Assembly: GCA_963677825.2 (NCBI GenBank)
Contig: CAXXEF010000001.1
Coordinates: 1,922,001 to 1,986,000 of the forward strand
Length of the DNA stretch: 64,000 bases
From: Sporobacter sp963677825
Lineage (GTDB): Bacteria > Bacillota > Clostridia > Oscillospirales > Oscillospiraceae
Reading direction: 5' to 3'
Numbering within the stretch: the stretch's first letter is position 1; every line of letters begins with the position of its first letter. Below the pieces are notes generated by a model. The model saw nothing but the letters and a program-made list of their open reading frames with translations, was not told where the DNA came from and made no database searches. Below are positions 45,259-53,498 of the stretch, one piece after another. The translations under genes were made by a program, and so were the position numbers.

Positions 45259-46383
45259 TCAACCGGATCTCCGCACCACGTATTGGGCGATTTCGGCGAG
45301 TTTGGGATAAGCGTAACTTAGAAAATCGGTATAGGTTCTACAGTAATAATTCTTTTCCAGCACTGAATTCAGGGGGGTTTCCCGATCTCTCCTGCAGCCG
45401 CCGCGGCAGAGCCGCCGCCATTTGCAATGCAGACAGTCTTGCGCCACCGCTGTACTTGTTTTCAAAAAGCGCTGACACGTTTCCGTTTCAAACAGCTCCA
45501 TAATACTCTTCTCATGGATATTCCCGAGCTTCCATTTGTCGGTGACATAAAAATCACAGGGATAACATGAACCGTCTGCCTCGAAGACGAACTGACAGCT
45601 GCATGTGCCGCGCATACTGCAGGTTTCCGGCTCCTGCCCCATAAGAATACGAACGAGGTTGTCAAAATACCGTATACTGACGTCGTTACCCGACAGGAGG
45701 TCCTCGCTCCACCTGTCGAAAAACTTCTTGAGAAACTGCGTGTATTCAGCCGGTAGGAGCGAATACCTATGGGCGCCCCTTTTTTCAGCCATGGGGTCGA
45801 GGCAGGGGATAAACTGTAAATATTTAAAGTTATTGCGTTGAAAAAAAGAGTATAGCTTCCCGGGCTTTTGGGCCGAATCCCTTGTCACCACAAACAGGAT
45901 GTTAAAATCAACGTCGTACTTTTCGAGAAGTCGTGCTTTCTGAATCACTGTGGAATACGTACCGTCACCATGCGCATCTTTGCGGTATTTATTGTGCAAC
46001 TCCTGCGGGCCGTCAAGCGAAAGCCCTACAAGAAAGTTGTTGTGCTTCAAGAACTCCGCCCAGCGCTCATCCAAGACAACGCCGTTTGTCTGGATGCAAT
46101 TCGTTATGGTCACATTTTTGTTGTTATATTTTTTTTGATACGCAATCAAATTGTGGAAATAATCCAGACCGCTGAGCGTCGGCTCGCCGCCCTGAAAAGA
46201 AAACGTCGCCGACCCATCAGCAAATTGAAGAACTTTTTTGACGATAGCCTCAAGCGTATTAAGGCTCATGAAGCCGAAATCTGTAACGTCCCGATTCTCC
46301 GTTATGTCCTTATAAAAACAATATTCACATCTTAGGTTGCATTTGCCCGACGCCGGTTTTATGAGAACACTGATAGGGGGCAT
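45259..46383 (-). CDS. Anaerobic sulfatase-maturating radical SAM enzyme (anSME)
   Basis: 374 residues. A radical-SAM cluster motif C-N-L-R-C-E-Y-C lies near residues 14-21, followed by F-S-F-Q-G-G-E-P-T-L-S and Q-T-N-G and S-L-D-G-P. The C-terminal SPASM region has Cys clusters (C-S-M-R-G-T-C-S-C, C-Y-P-C-D-F, C-L-H-C-K-W-R-R-L-C-R-G-G-C) for two further 4Fe-4S centres. It oxidises the active-site Cys (or Ser) of sulfatases to formylglycine in the cytosol without oxygen. Two Cys-type sulfatases are encoded just upstream on the same strand, which fixes its partners. It is the last gene of the cluster, 250 bases after the URO-D gene. Confidence 0.95.
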   Translation of the reverse strand: MPPISVLIKPASGKCNLRCEYCFYKDITENRDVTDFGFMSLNTLEAIVKKVLQFADGSATFSFQGGEPTLSGLDYFHNLIAYQKKYNNKNVTITNCIQTNGVVLDERWAEFLKHNNFLVGLSLDGPQELHNKYRKDAHGDGTYSTVIQKARLLEKYDVDFNILFVVTRDSAQKPGKLYSFFQRNNFKYLQFIPCLDPMAEKRGAHRYSLLPAEYTQFLKKFFDRWSEDLLSGNDVSIRYFDNLVRILMGQEPETCSMRGTCSCQFVFEADGSCYPCDFYVTDKWKLGNIHEKSIMELFETETCQRFLKTSTAVAQDCLHCKWRRLCRGGCRRDRETPLNSVLEKNYYCRTYTDFLSYAYPKLAEIAQYVVRRSG

Positions 46384-46491
46384 ATAATCACCTTCTTAAA
46401 ATATTTCCACGTGAGTAAACGTTAAATTGCTTTTTTCGCAGCCATCGATTTGTGGTATCTGTTCGGCAGTTATGCCAACCAACAGGACCAA

Positions 46492-46530
46492 TACGAGAGC
46501 AGCAGTAATATTGTAACTGCTGCTCTCGTA
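46492..46530 (-). terminator. 15-bp hairpin between the URO-D gene and the maturase
   Basis: The arms TACGAGAGCAGCAGT and ACTGCTGCTCTCGTA enclose a 9-base loop. No T run follows on the minus strand, so it probably limits rather than blocks reading into the maturase gene. Confidence 0.6.
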
Positions 46531-46633
46531 ATATTCAGCGTTATTGATATCAGCGGCAATTATATCATGTTTTTAGGATTTACGGTAACGCTATCATCGC
46601 CATCCCAGAAAACCTGAATTGAGCCCAAGTAAG

Positions 46634-47704
46634 CTATTTAGCGTAATTTATGCGTGACTGCTTATAGAGCTCCGCGCTGTAAGCGGGCGTTAAAAGCGAC
46701 GTCCCGCTGATGTTGAACATGGACGGTTTCTCCGGGCGGCAGAATTGATCGGCGAATTTCTTCGCGGCCGCTCTTTGCTCTTCCTCCGTTGCTGTCTGCG
46801 GGTCAAACATCTCGGGCACGACGCCGACTATCAGCTGGTCTCCGTAGAGCTCGTGAATTTTATGTGTATCGTTCATCGGCTGGGGATTCCAAGCGTCCCA
46901 GCCAGCAGCAATAATATTCGGAACCTGCTTCAGTATCTGTCCGCAGCTGTGCAGTTCGCAGAATCTGCCCTTCGAATGGAGGAAGTCGGTCACGCGTCTC
47001 ATATAGGGCACGATCATTTCCTGAACCGTAGCCGGTGAGAAGAAGGTTTCTTTCTGAGATCCCCAGTCGTCGTGGATAATGAAACCGTCAATCTGGGGGA
47101 AGTGGGTCAGGTACTTATCGATGATTCTAATGTACAGATCAGTAAGTTTCTCAAAGAAATCCTTGATAGCATCCATCTGATCTTCGTCGATCATCGCAAG
47201 GATTGCGCCTTCAAAATCCATGAGGGCAATCAGGCGCTCATACCAGCCGTTGAACATCCAGCAGCGCACATAGGCATCGGTGCTCAGATACTCTTTGTTT
47301 GCTTCGACACTGGCTTCCCAATCCCATGCCTCAATGTCAGGCCAGACGATTTTGTCTTTAAGTTCGTTTGCGTCCTCGATGAACGGCTTGCCCGGCCGAA
47401 CCATAGAGCCGCCGGCCTGGGGGATAAACTCCCATTCGATTCCGAACATATCGGTGCCGCCGGTCTGGGGCGTATTTGTTCCATCAAAAACGGATGCGCG
47501 GGCGACGTTTTCCGGGTGAACCTTCGGGGCAAAATTTTTAATTTCGACGCCGGTCGTCTGCCAGTACGGTTTTTTAGAGAAGGCGGCGCGTTGCGCCTCT
47601 TTCATTGTAACCGGGTAGTTGTAGACCGGTAACACGTAGCCAAAGACACCTGGTACTTCGCCTAAAATAGTAAGCTCGTTTTCGTTAAATTCGGGGATTG
47701 CCAT
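46634..47704 (-). CDS. URO-D / MtaA-family protein (probable methyltransferase)
   Basis: 356 residues of the uroporphyrinogen-decarboxylase superfamily. Marks are I-H-D-D-W-G-S-Q near residue 215, F-C-E-L-H-S-C-G-Q near 250 and W-N-P-Q-P-M-N-D-T near 275. The H-S-C pair, with a Cys further along, fits the zinc site H-x-C-x(n)-C of MtaA/MtbA corrinoid methyltransferases, not heme synthesis. In anaerobes such genes next to transporters often serve one-carbon or demethylation routes. It lies in the sulfatase/TRAP cluster, 52 bases after the glycyl-radical remnant. The methyl donor is unknown, and no corrinoid protein is encoded here. Confidence 0.85.
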   Translation of the reverse strand: MAIPEFNENELTILGEVPGVFGYVLPVYNYPVTMKEAQRAAFSKKPYWQTTGVEIKNFAPKVHPENVARASVFDGTNTPQTGGTDMFGIEWEFIPQAGGSMVRPGKPFIEDANELKDKIVWPDIEAWDWEASVEANKEYLSTDAYVRCWMFNGWYERLIALMDFEGAILAMIDEDQMDAIKDFFEKLTDLYIRIIDKYLTHFPQIDGFIIHDDWGSQKETFFSPATVQEMIVPYMRRVTDFLHSKGRFCELHSCGQILKQVPNIIAAGWDAWNPQPMNDTHKIHELYGDQLIVGVVPEMFDPQTATEEEQRAAAKKFADQFCRPEKPSMFNISGTSLLTPAYSAELYKQSRINYAK

Positions 47705-47756
47705 AGAATAGTACTCCTTTGTGAAAATTCAATCGCTGCAGCCGTCAGACCACAGC

Positions 47757-47957
47757 TTAGAGCATGTGCTCACGTCTTGTGATGACGTCGCCCTGAATTT
47801 CAGGGGACAGTTGCACAAAGTAAGCGCTGAAGCCGCCGATTCTGACGATCAGGTCTTTAGGCTCCTCGGGCTTGACTTTTGCTTCGATGAGTTCTTCCTT
47901 GTCGGTAATATTGTACTGAATATGCGTACCGCTTGCTTTTTGCATCTGCACTGGCAT
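47757..47957 (-). pseudogene. C-terminal glycyl-radical domain fragment (GRE remnant or tiny subunit)
   Basis: 66 residues that match only the very C-terminus of glycyl-radical enzymes: G-T-H-I-Q-Y-N-I, then D-L-I-V-R-I-G-G-F-S-A-Y-F with the radical Gly in R-I-G-G-F, and L-S-P-E-I-Q ending R-R-E-H-M-L. A whole enzyme needs about 800 residues; the catalytic Cys domain is absent. Upstream, the frame stays open into the 3' end of the sulfatase gene, which suggests that a larger gene was cut by insertion or deletion. Alternatively it is a stand-alone radical cofactor like GrcA, but it is only about half that size. No activating enzyme is nearby, and the ribosome site is poor. Confidence 0.7.
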
Positions 47958-47992
47958 TTCTGCCAGCCTGTCCGTCTGGCAATTAAAGACCT

Positions 47993-50266
47993 TTACTCGT
48001 TCTCGCAGTGCAGCCCGATCGTATCTATCCGGTCCTCAAAGGTTTCGGGCGTACCGATGTACAAATCGACCCGTTCAAATTTCCCGGAATAGGCACTATG
48101 ATTTCTGCTGCTGCGGTGGCTGTGCTTGACGGCAGAGGCGGAATAGCGCCCAACGCCGATGCAGCTTTTAACCATAAAGCCGCTATCGCAGAATGCAACT
48201 TTTTCGCCTGCCTGAACACCGTCGATCATCATGTAGCCATAACCTTGCCCGGGCTGTGTTAAGTCAAACGCGAAGCCGAACACATGCTCGCCCTCGGGCA
48301 GCGGGACATTGGTTTCTACATTCATATATTCGGAGTCAACGAAATTATAATGGAAGCGCAGTTTGCCATCCTCCACATAAAAGACATAACCGCCGATATT
48401 GAAGCCACAGGCGAACAAAACGCCCTCATCTCCAGCGCGATAGTCCACTTTTGCGGTGAGGCGGAAGGACTTGTTCTTAAGCCTCGGCACGGGCGCATTG
48501 ATCTCCATACCGGCATAATAGGCAAAATGCTGGGTCGGCGGTACGGGACGCAGTTTTACAGTGGCGCCCCACTGCACACCATTACGGGTTGACAGATGGC
48601 TTTCCAGCATCGGGAATACGCCGTTCTTTTCGGCTTCCTCCCACCACAGGTCAACAAGCTCCTTCAGCTTTTCGGGATGAACTTCTGCCAGGTCATGGAT
48701 CTCGCAGAAATCTTCATCCACATGATAGAGCTCCCATTTATCCGCGTCGAAGGAGGGGGAGTTAACATGGTCTGCAACGGCCTTCCAGCCGTCCTTCCAA
48801 ATGCCGCGGTTACCGGACATTTCAAAATACTGAACTTTTTTATGGGTTGGCTCATCGGGTTGGTCAAAGGTATAAACCATGCTGACGCCGGGTCTCGGTT
48901 CTTGCTTATACCCATTGAAATACTCGGGCATTGGAATGCCGCAGACCTCCAGCACAGTAGGCCACAGGTCCGTCACATAGTGAAACTGACGGCGATAGCT
49001 CCCCTTATCCTTGATGCGGTTGGGATAGGTAATGGCGAAGGGGACCTTGATGCCGCCGTTATGAACCCAGTGCTTATAGAGCTTATGCGGCGTATTGCCT
49101 GCCCAGGCCCAGCCTGTGGGATAAAGATTGCAGCTCTCGGGCGTGCCGATGCGCTTGAATTCTTCCTCATTAACGAGGTCAGGCTCATGGCCGGTGTGGA
49201 TATGATAATGCTCGGACAAGCATCCATTTTCTCCGCCTCCGGCCGCAGCGCCATTATCTGCCAGAAGCACAATCATCGTGTTGTCATACTGGTCTATCTG
49301 CTTGAGGAAGTCAATTAAGCGCCCGACCTGGTCATCGGTGTAATTGAGGAAGCCGGCAAAAGCCTCCATATAGCGGGCAAAGACCTTTCGTTCCCACTCA
49401 TTGAGCTCGCCCCATGGCCTTGCCCATTCGTTGCTGCCTGAAAGCTCGGCATTGTCGGGCAGAAGTCCCATTTCCTTTTGACGGGCGAATACCTTTTCGC
49501 GGTAAATCTCGTAACCCTCGTCAAAGCTGCCCTTGAACTTATCAATATACTCCATGGGTGCGTGATGCGGGGAATGCATGGCACCAAGAGCCAGATAACA
49601 GAAAAAAGGCTTGTCGGGATATACCGATTTTTCGGTCCCGATATACTTGATTGTTTGGTCAATAAGATCCGAACTGAGATGATATCCATCGTCGGGATGT
49701 GCAGGCGGATCAATCATGGTGTTATCCTGAACAAGCTCCGGATAGAACTGGTTGGTAGCGCCGTTTAGAAAGCCGTAATACCGGTCAAAGCCACGCCCGA
49801 GCGGCCAGTTGTCAAAGGGCCCGGCGCCGGTCATCTCACTTTCGTTGGCGAGATGCCATTTGCCGACGCAGAAAGTGGCATAGCCATTTTCCCGCAGTAC
49901 CTCGGGCAGGAAGCTATACTTTTTATCAATAGTACCAGACAGGTTGGGATAGCCCATATTTTGCGCTGACAGGAAGCTCATCCCAACGGTATTGTTATTA
50001 TAGCCGGTCATAAGGCTGGCCCGCGTGGGTGAACACAGTGCACACACATTGAAATCCGTAAAACGGATGCCATCCTGAGCAAGTGCATCCATATTTGGCG
50101 TGGGGATCATAGAACCATAACAGCCGAGCTGGGAATAGCCGGTGTCATCTAAAAGGATATATACGACATTGGGCGCCCCTTCCGGAGCGTGCTTTTTTTC
50201 GGGCCACCAGGGGGTGGAATCGAGAATGCTGGTTCGGATCTCGCCCTTAAACTGACTGTCAGCCAT
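47993..50266 (-). CDS. Sulfatase (formylglycine, Cys type), second copy
   Basis: 757 residues, alkaline-phosphatase fold. N-terminal V-V-Y-I-L-L-D-D-T-G-Y-S supplies the metal-binding Asp pair. The active site C-S-P-T-R lies near residue 84 (Cys to be converted to formylglycine), with S-L-M-T-G-Y after it. V-G-K-W-H-L and a later A-D-N-G-A follow, then a 180-residue beta-rich C-terminal domain. There is no signal peptide, so it works in the cytosol. It hydrolyses a sulfate ester. It is about as long as, and very similar to, the copy at 53499, and the two flank the TRAP genes. The start at 50266 has AAAGGAGA; the frame continues to 50353 without support. Confidence 0.95.
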   Translation of the reverse strand: MADSQFKGEIRTSILDSTPWWPEKKHAPEGAPNVVYILLDDTGYSQLGCYGSMIPTPNMDALAQDGIRFTDFNVCALCSPTRASLMTGYNNNTVGMSFLSAQNMGYPNLSGTIDKKYSFLPEVLRENGYATFCVGKWHLANESEMTGAGPFDNWPLGRGFDRYYGFLNGATNQFYPELVQDNTMIDPPAHPDDGYHLSSDLIDQTIKYIGTEKSVYPDKPFFCYLALGAMHSPHHAPMEYIDKFKGSFDEGYEIYREKVFARQKEMGLLPDNAELSGSNEWARPWGELNEWERKVFARYMEAFAGFLNYTDDQVGRLIDFLKQIDQYDNTMIVLLADNGAAAGGGENGCLSEHYHIHTGHEPDLVNEEEFKRIGTPESCNLYPTGWAWAGNTPHKLYKHWVHNGGIKVPFAITYPNRIKDKGSYRRQFHYVTDLWPTVLEVCGIPMPEYFNGYKQEPRPGVSMVYTFDQPDEPTHKKVQYFEMSGNRGIWKDGWKAVADHVNSPSFDADKWELYHVDEDFCEIHDLAEVHPEKLKELVDLWWEEAEKNGVFPMLESHLSTRNGVQWGATVKLRPVPPTQHFAYYAGMEINAPVPRLKNKSFRLTAKVDYRAGDEGVLFACGFNIGGYVFYVEDGKLRFHYNFVDSEYMNVETNVPLPEGEHVFGFAFDLTQPGQGYGYMMIDGVQAGEKVAFCDSGFMVKSCIGVGRYSASAVKHSHRSSRNHSAYSGKFERVDLYIGTPETFEDRIDTIGLHCENE

Positions 50267-50411
50267 AGGACTAATCTCCTTTCGGTTTTGTTTTTTTGTC
50301 TTCAGCTCATTGAAAACTGTGTAATAAACAGTTCCCCCTATGTTTTGAGGCATAGGGGGAGACAGTTAGATATATTGGGTCAAACAGATAATCCGTGCCT
50401 TCATATGCTGC

Positions 50412-51725
50412 TTATTGGAAGAGTAAATTTGGCAGCCACATAGCCACCTCTGGCAGTGTGGCCATCAAAAGGGCCATAATAACAAAAGGAATAATGAATG
50501 GCCAGCAGCCCTTAAAGCAAGTCTCCAGTTTGATTTTAGTGATACCGGAAATGACATAGGCGCCCATTCCGACAGGCGGCGTTATAGCGCCCAGGCCGGT
50601 AACCATGACGGCGTAGCAGCCATACCAGATGGGGCTGTACCCAAAGCCCTGCAGTATCGGCAGGAAGATAGGCGCTGTAACAAGTACAACAGCCATTGCA
50701 TCCATAAAGAAACCACAAATCATGAAGACCAGAGTGAGGATCATGACGAAACCTAAGCCGGAGAGGTTCATCGTGGTAACCCAATCGCCGATGAGACCAG
50801 ACGCACCGGTGAGGGTAAAGAATTTGCCAAATACGTTTGTTCCAGCCAGCAGGCAGTACATCATGCCACCGAGCATAAGGGCATTCATGGTGGCTTTGCC
50901 AAGCATTTTGAAAGAAAAACGCTTGTTTATGATGACGACCAGCAGCATCAGAATGGTACCCACAACGCCGGCCTCAGTCGGCGTGAACCAGCCGGTGAAC
51001 ATGCCGACGAAGGAGAAGCCAAAGACGGCAACTACTTCGATGATGTTACCTTGTTTAAGGGCAATCAGCTTCTGCTTCATCGTGTACTTCTGACCTTTGG
51101 GCGCAACGGTTTTATCAACGATACGCCACACCTGGACAGTAATGATGAAAAGGAGCATCAGCGAGATACCCACAAAGATGCCGCCCATAAAGAGCTGACC
51201 GATCGAGCATTGAACTGCCGCGCCAAAGGTGATCAGGGGAAGGCTGGGGGGAATGAGTGTAGAGAGCGTTGCACCAGCGCCGACGGAACCAGCTGCAAGC
51301 TCGTCTTTATAGCCATGCTTTTGCATTTCGGGAACTGCCACGCGGCTCATCAGTCCGCTTGTTGCTATGGCGGAGCCACAGATGGCGCCAAACGCGGCAC
51401 AGGCGACCTGTACGGAACTTGCCAGCGCGCCGGGGACGCGGCCAAGCAATTTAGTGGTGGATGTAAACATGTTTCCGCCGATGCCGGATTCGGACGCAAT
51501 TTCGCCCATTAGCATGAACATGGGAGCAACGGAAATGGTGTAGCTGGTGAAGGTGTTGACGAAGGCGTCGCTCAAAAATGTGCTGGCAGTGGTAAAGTCC
51601 TTAAAGACAATCGCACAGCCTACGACGCCGCAGGCCATCATACAAATATAGATTGGCACGCCAAGGAAGATCAGAACTAAGAATGCAACAAGCATGATAA
51701 CGGCCAGTGTCGCTAAGGAAATCAT
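50412..51725 (-). CDS. dctM: TRAP transporter large permease DctM
   Basis: 437 residues with about 12 hydrophobic helices. DctM-type segments visible are F-L-G-V-P-I-Y-I near the start, G-G-N-M-F-T-S-T, the S-T-L-I-P-P-S-L-P-L region and the C-terminal G-A-I-T-P-P-V-G-M-G-A-Y. It forms the ion-coupled channel of a TRAP importer for an organic acid. It overlaps dctQ by 4 bases. A 145-base gap leads to the downstream sulfatase. Confidence 0.95.
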   Translation of the reverse strand: MISLATLAVIMLVAFLVLIFLGVPIYICMMACGVVGCAIVFKDFTTASTFLSDAFVNTFTSYTISVAPMFMLMGEIASESGIGGNMFTSTTKLLGRVPGALASSVQVACAAFGAICGSAIATSGLMSRVAVPEMQKHGYKDELAAGSVGAGATLSTLIPPSLPLITFGAAVQCSIGQLFMGGIFVGISLMLLFIITVQVWRIVDKTVAPKGQKYTMKQKLIALKQGNIIEVVAVFGFSFVGMFTGWFTPTEAGVVGTILMLLVVIINKRFSFKMLGKATMNALMLGGMMYCLLAGTNVFGKFFTLTGASGLIGDWVTTMNLSGLGFVMILTLVFMICGFFMDAMAVVLVTAPIFLPILQGFGYSPIWYGCYAVMVTGLGAITPPVGMGAYVISGITKIKLETCFKGCWPFIIPFVIMALLMATLPEVAMWLPNLLFQ

Positions 51726-52246
51726 TCGGCTGGTCCTCCTTCCGTTCCTTTTTGCTTCTTAAGGGTAACGATGTTTGCAACAGTGTGGAGTGCGCTGAGG
51801 ATAAATGTCAATGCAGCTGTGACCAGCCCAAAGGCCATAACGCCGTAAACGAGATAAAACGGGACGTGGTATGCCTCGGTGACCTGTCCGGATGCGTAAG
51901 ATTTAGAGATATACTGGATACAGATATTTGCAGCTGCAGTAATCAAGGCGGCAGAAATCATCATGCTCAAAAAGTCGATGATGTATCTACCTAATTTCGG
52001 CAGCTTCGCAGTAATGATGGAAACGGAGACATGACCACCGGTAAAGGTTGTCCTGGCCATTGATATCGACATTACAAGAAGCATGCCGTACTGTACGATC
52101 TCGACAATGCCGGAAATCGCATAGTTGAAGAGCTTTCTTGAAACAATATTGAAGGCAACCGTGAAAACGATTACCCATATGGCCCCAGTGGAAACCCTGC
52201 TAAGTAACAGAGAGGATTTGTCAGCAAAAACTGCCAATTTATTCAA
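51722..52246 (-). CDS. dctQ: TRAP transporter small permease DctQ
   Basis: 174 residues with four hydrophobic helices (I-W-V-I-V-F-T-V-A-F-N-I-V; Y-G-M-L-L-V-M-S-I-S-M-A-R-T; a third near 90; a fourth near 135) and the typical H-V-S-V-S-I-I-T loop. It partners DctM in the membrane. It lies between dctP (79 bases upstream) and dctM (4-base overlap). Gene order is the standard P-Q-M. Confidence 0.93.
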   Translation of the reverse strand: MNKLAVFADKSSLLLSRVSTGAIWVIVFTVAFNIVSRKLFNYAISGIVEIVQYGMLLVMSISMARTTFTGGHVSVSIITAKLPKLGRYIIDFLSMMISAALITAAANICIQYISKSYASGQVTEAYHVPFYLVYGVMAFGLVTAALTFILSALHTVANIVTLKKQKGTEGGPAE

Positions 52247-52324
52247 GTTAGAATCCTCCTATAATATTCGGAACTCGAGAGAGGGCTTAGTGCCCTCTCT
52301 CGGCATGTTAATATGCTGAATTAT

Positions 52325-53431
52325 TTATGCGTAAGTGTTCAGAAGTTCCAAAGCACCGGTACCATCAAGACCTGCTGCATCCATTGCGGCAACCTTATCA
52401 GCAATTTGCTGGTCGCAAGCGTCCTTCATTGCCGTTGCAACGTCTGCAGGGAGATCACCGAACTTGAACTCCGGATTGTTCTCGTCGACAGCCGTCATAA
52501 CATCAGCCATCATTGTGTCAATATAGGCCTTGTTAATAGCGAGGAATTCATCGCCGCACTGGAGCTCATCCAAGATAGCCTTCAGGTCATCGGGGAGAGA
52601 ATTGTAGGAATCAAGGCTCAGATAGTAGGCGGAAGTAATCGTTGCAAAGGGGATAAAGTAGGCATAATCAAGAACTTCGTAGAGTTTGAAAGCGGACAGG
52701 GGGCCTGCGCCATTGACGGTGGCGTCCATAACATTCAGGCGGAGCGCTTCATACTGCTCGGGAGGAATAACCCATGTGGTGGCAGCGCCGAAATCCTTGA
52801 ACATGGGGGCGTAGGAGCCGTTGCAGCAAACAGTATTGCCCTGATAGCTGTCAGTGGACGTAACCTCGAATTTGGACATCAGAATAACGTCCACAGCCGG
52901 TGAGGTGAAGAGCGGATAAACACCGTTCTCATAAGCTTCGTCAAGAGCGTATGCCTCGCTAAAGTCTGCGATGTTGGCATATTTCTCTTCGAATGTGCCG
53001 CCGAGAGTAACGCCAGGAACACACATCAATTCACTATAGGGGAAAACGCCGGGATAGGAGTTGATGTTGTCGCCGCCTGCATCGCAGACGCCGTCTTGGC
53101 AACCCTTGATGATAGCGCCGCTGCCGGCGAGGGTGCTGCTGTAGAAAACCTGGAAGTCAATGCGGCCGTTGGTCTTCTCCATGATAAGATCCATAATCGG
53201 TTTTTCTAAATGCTGGTAGCGGAGGGTTCCCTCGTTTTCGGTCGTTGCCCACTTCAGGGTGTAAACGGTGTCGTCTACAGGGCTGGCAGAGGGAGACGTA
53301 TCTGCAGTCGTATCTGACGGGCTGGTGGTAGCAGTATCTGACGGGCTGGTGGTAGTAGTAGTGTTGCCGCCACAAGCGCAGAGCGCGAGGAGCATAATGA
53401 CGACGAGTGCAAGGCTAATAACTTTTTTCAT
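52325..53431 (-). CDS. dctP: TRAP transporter solute-binding lipoprotein DctP
   Basis: 368 residues. Lipobox L-L-A-L-C-A-C-G-G followed by a Thr/Ser/Pro linker containing a repeated T-S-P-S-D-T unit. The mature domain shows L-K-W-A-T-T, I-M-D-L-I-M-E-K-T-N-G-R-I-D-F-Q-V, and the conserved Arg-containing segment E-A-L-R-L-N-V-M-D-A-T. It is anchored outside the membrane and delivers an organic anion to DctQM. The sulfatases on both sides suggest a sulfated substrate. The start at 53431 has GGAAGG upstream; the longer frame to 53530 overlaps the sulfatase gene. Confidence 0.94.
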   Translation of the reverse strand: MKKVISLALVVIMLLALCACGGNTTTTTSPSDTATTSPSDTTADTSPSASPVDDTVYTLKWATTENEGTLRYQHLEKPIMDLIMEKTNGRIDFQVFYSSTLAGSGAIIKGCQDGVCDAGGDNINSYPGVFPYSELMCVPGVTLGGTFEEKYANIADFSEAYALDEAYENGVYPLFTSPAVDVILMSKFEVTSTDSYQGNTVCCNGSYAPMFKDFGAATTWVIPPEQYEALRLNVMDATVNGAGPLSAFKLYEVLDYAYFIPFATITSAYYLSLDSYNSLPDDLKAILDELQCGDEFLAINKAYIDTMMADVMTAVDENNPEFKFGDLPADVATAMKDACDQQIADKVAAMDAAGLDGTGALELLNTYA

Positions 53432-53498
53432 TGTAAGCTTCCTTCCCTTTTTTTGTTGGTTTCGTTCTAATAAATTACGCTCTATGAGCGTTTTATCT

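Noticed and set aside
46634..47704. Heme-pathway uroporphyrinogen decarboxylase (hemE)
   Set aside because: The zinc-type H-x-C motif and the transporter/sulfatase context fit the MtaA-like branch, and no other heme genes are nearby.
48596..49318. 240-codon plus-strand frame inside the sulfatase gene
   Set aside because: It is an antisense shadow; a matching one occurs in the paralogous sulfatase at 54033-54701.
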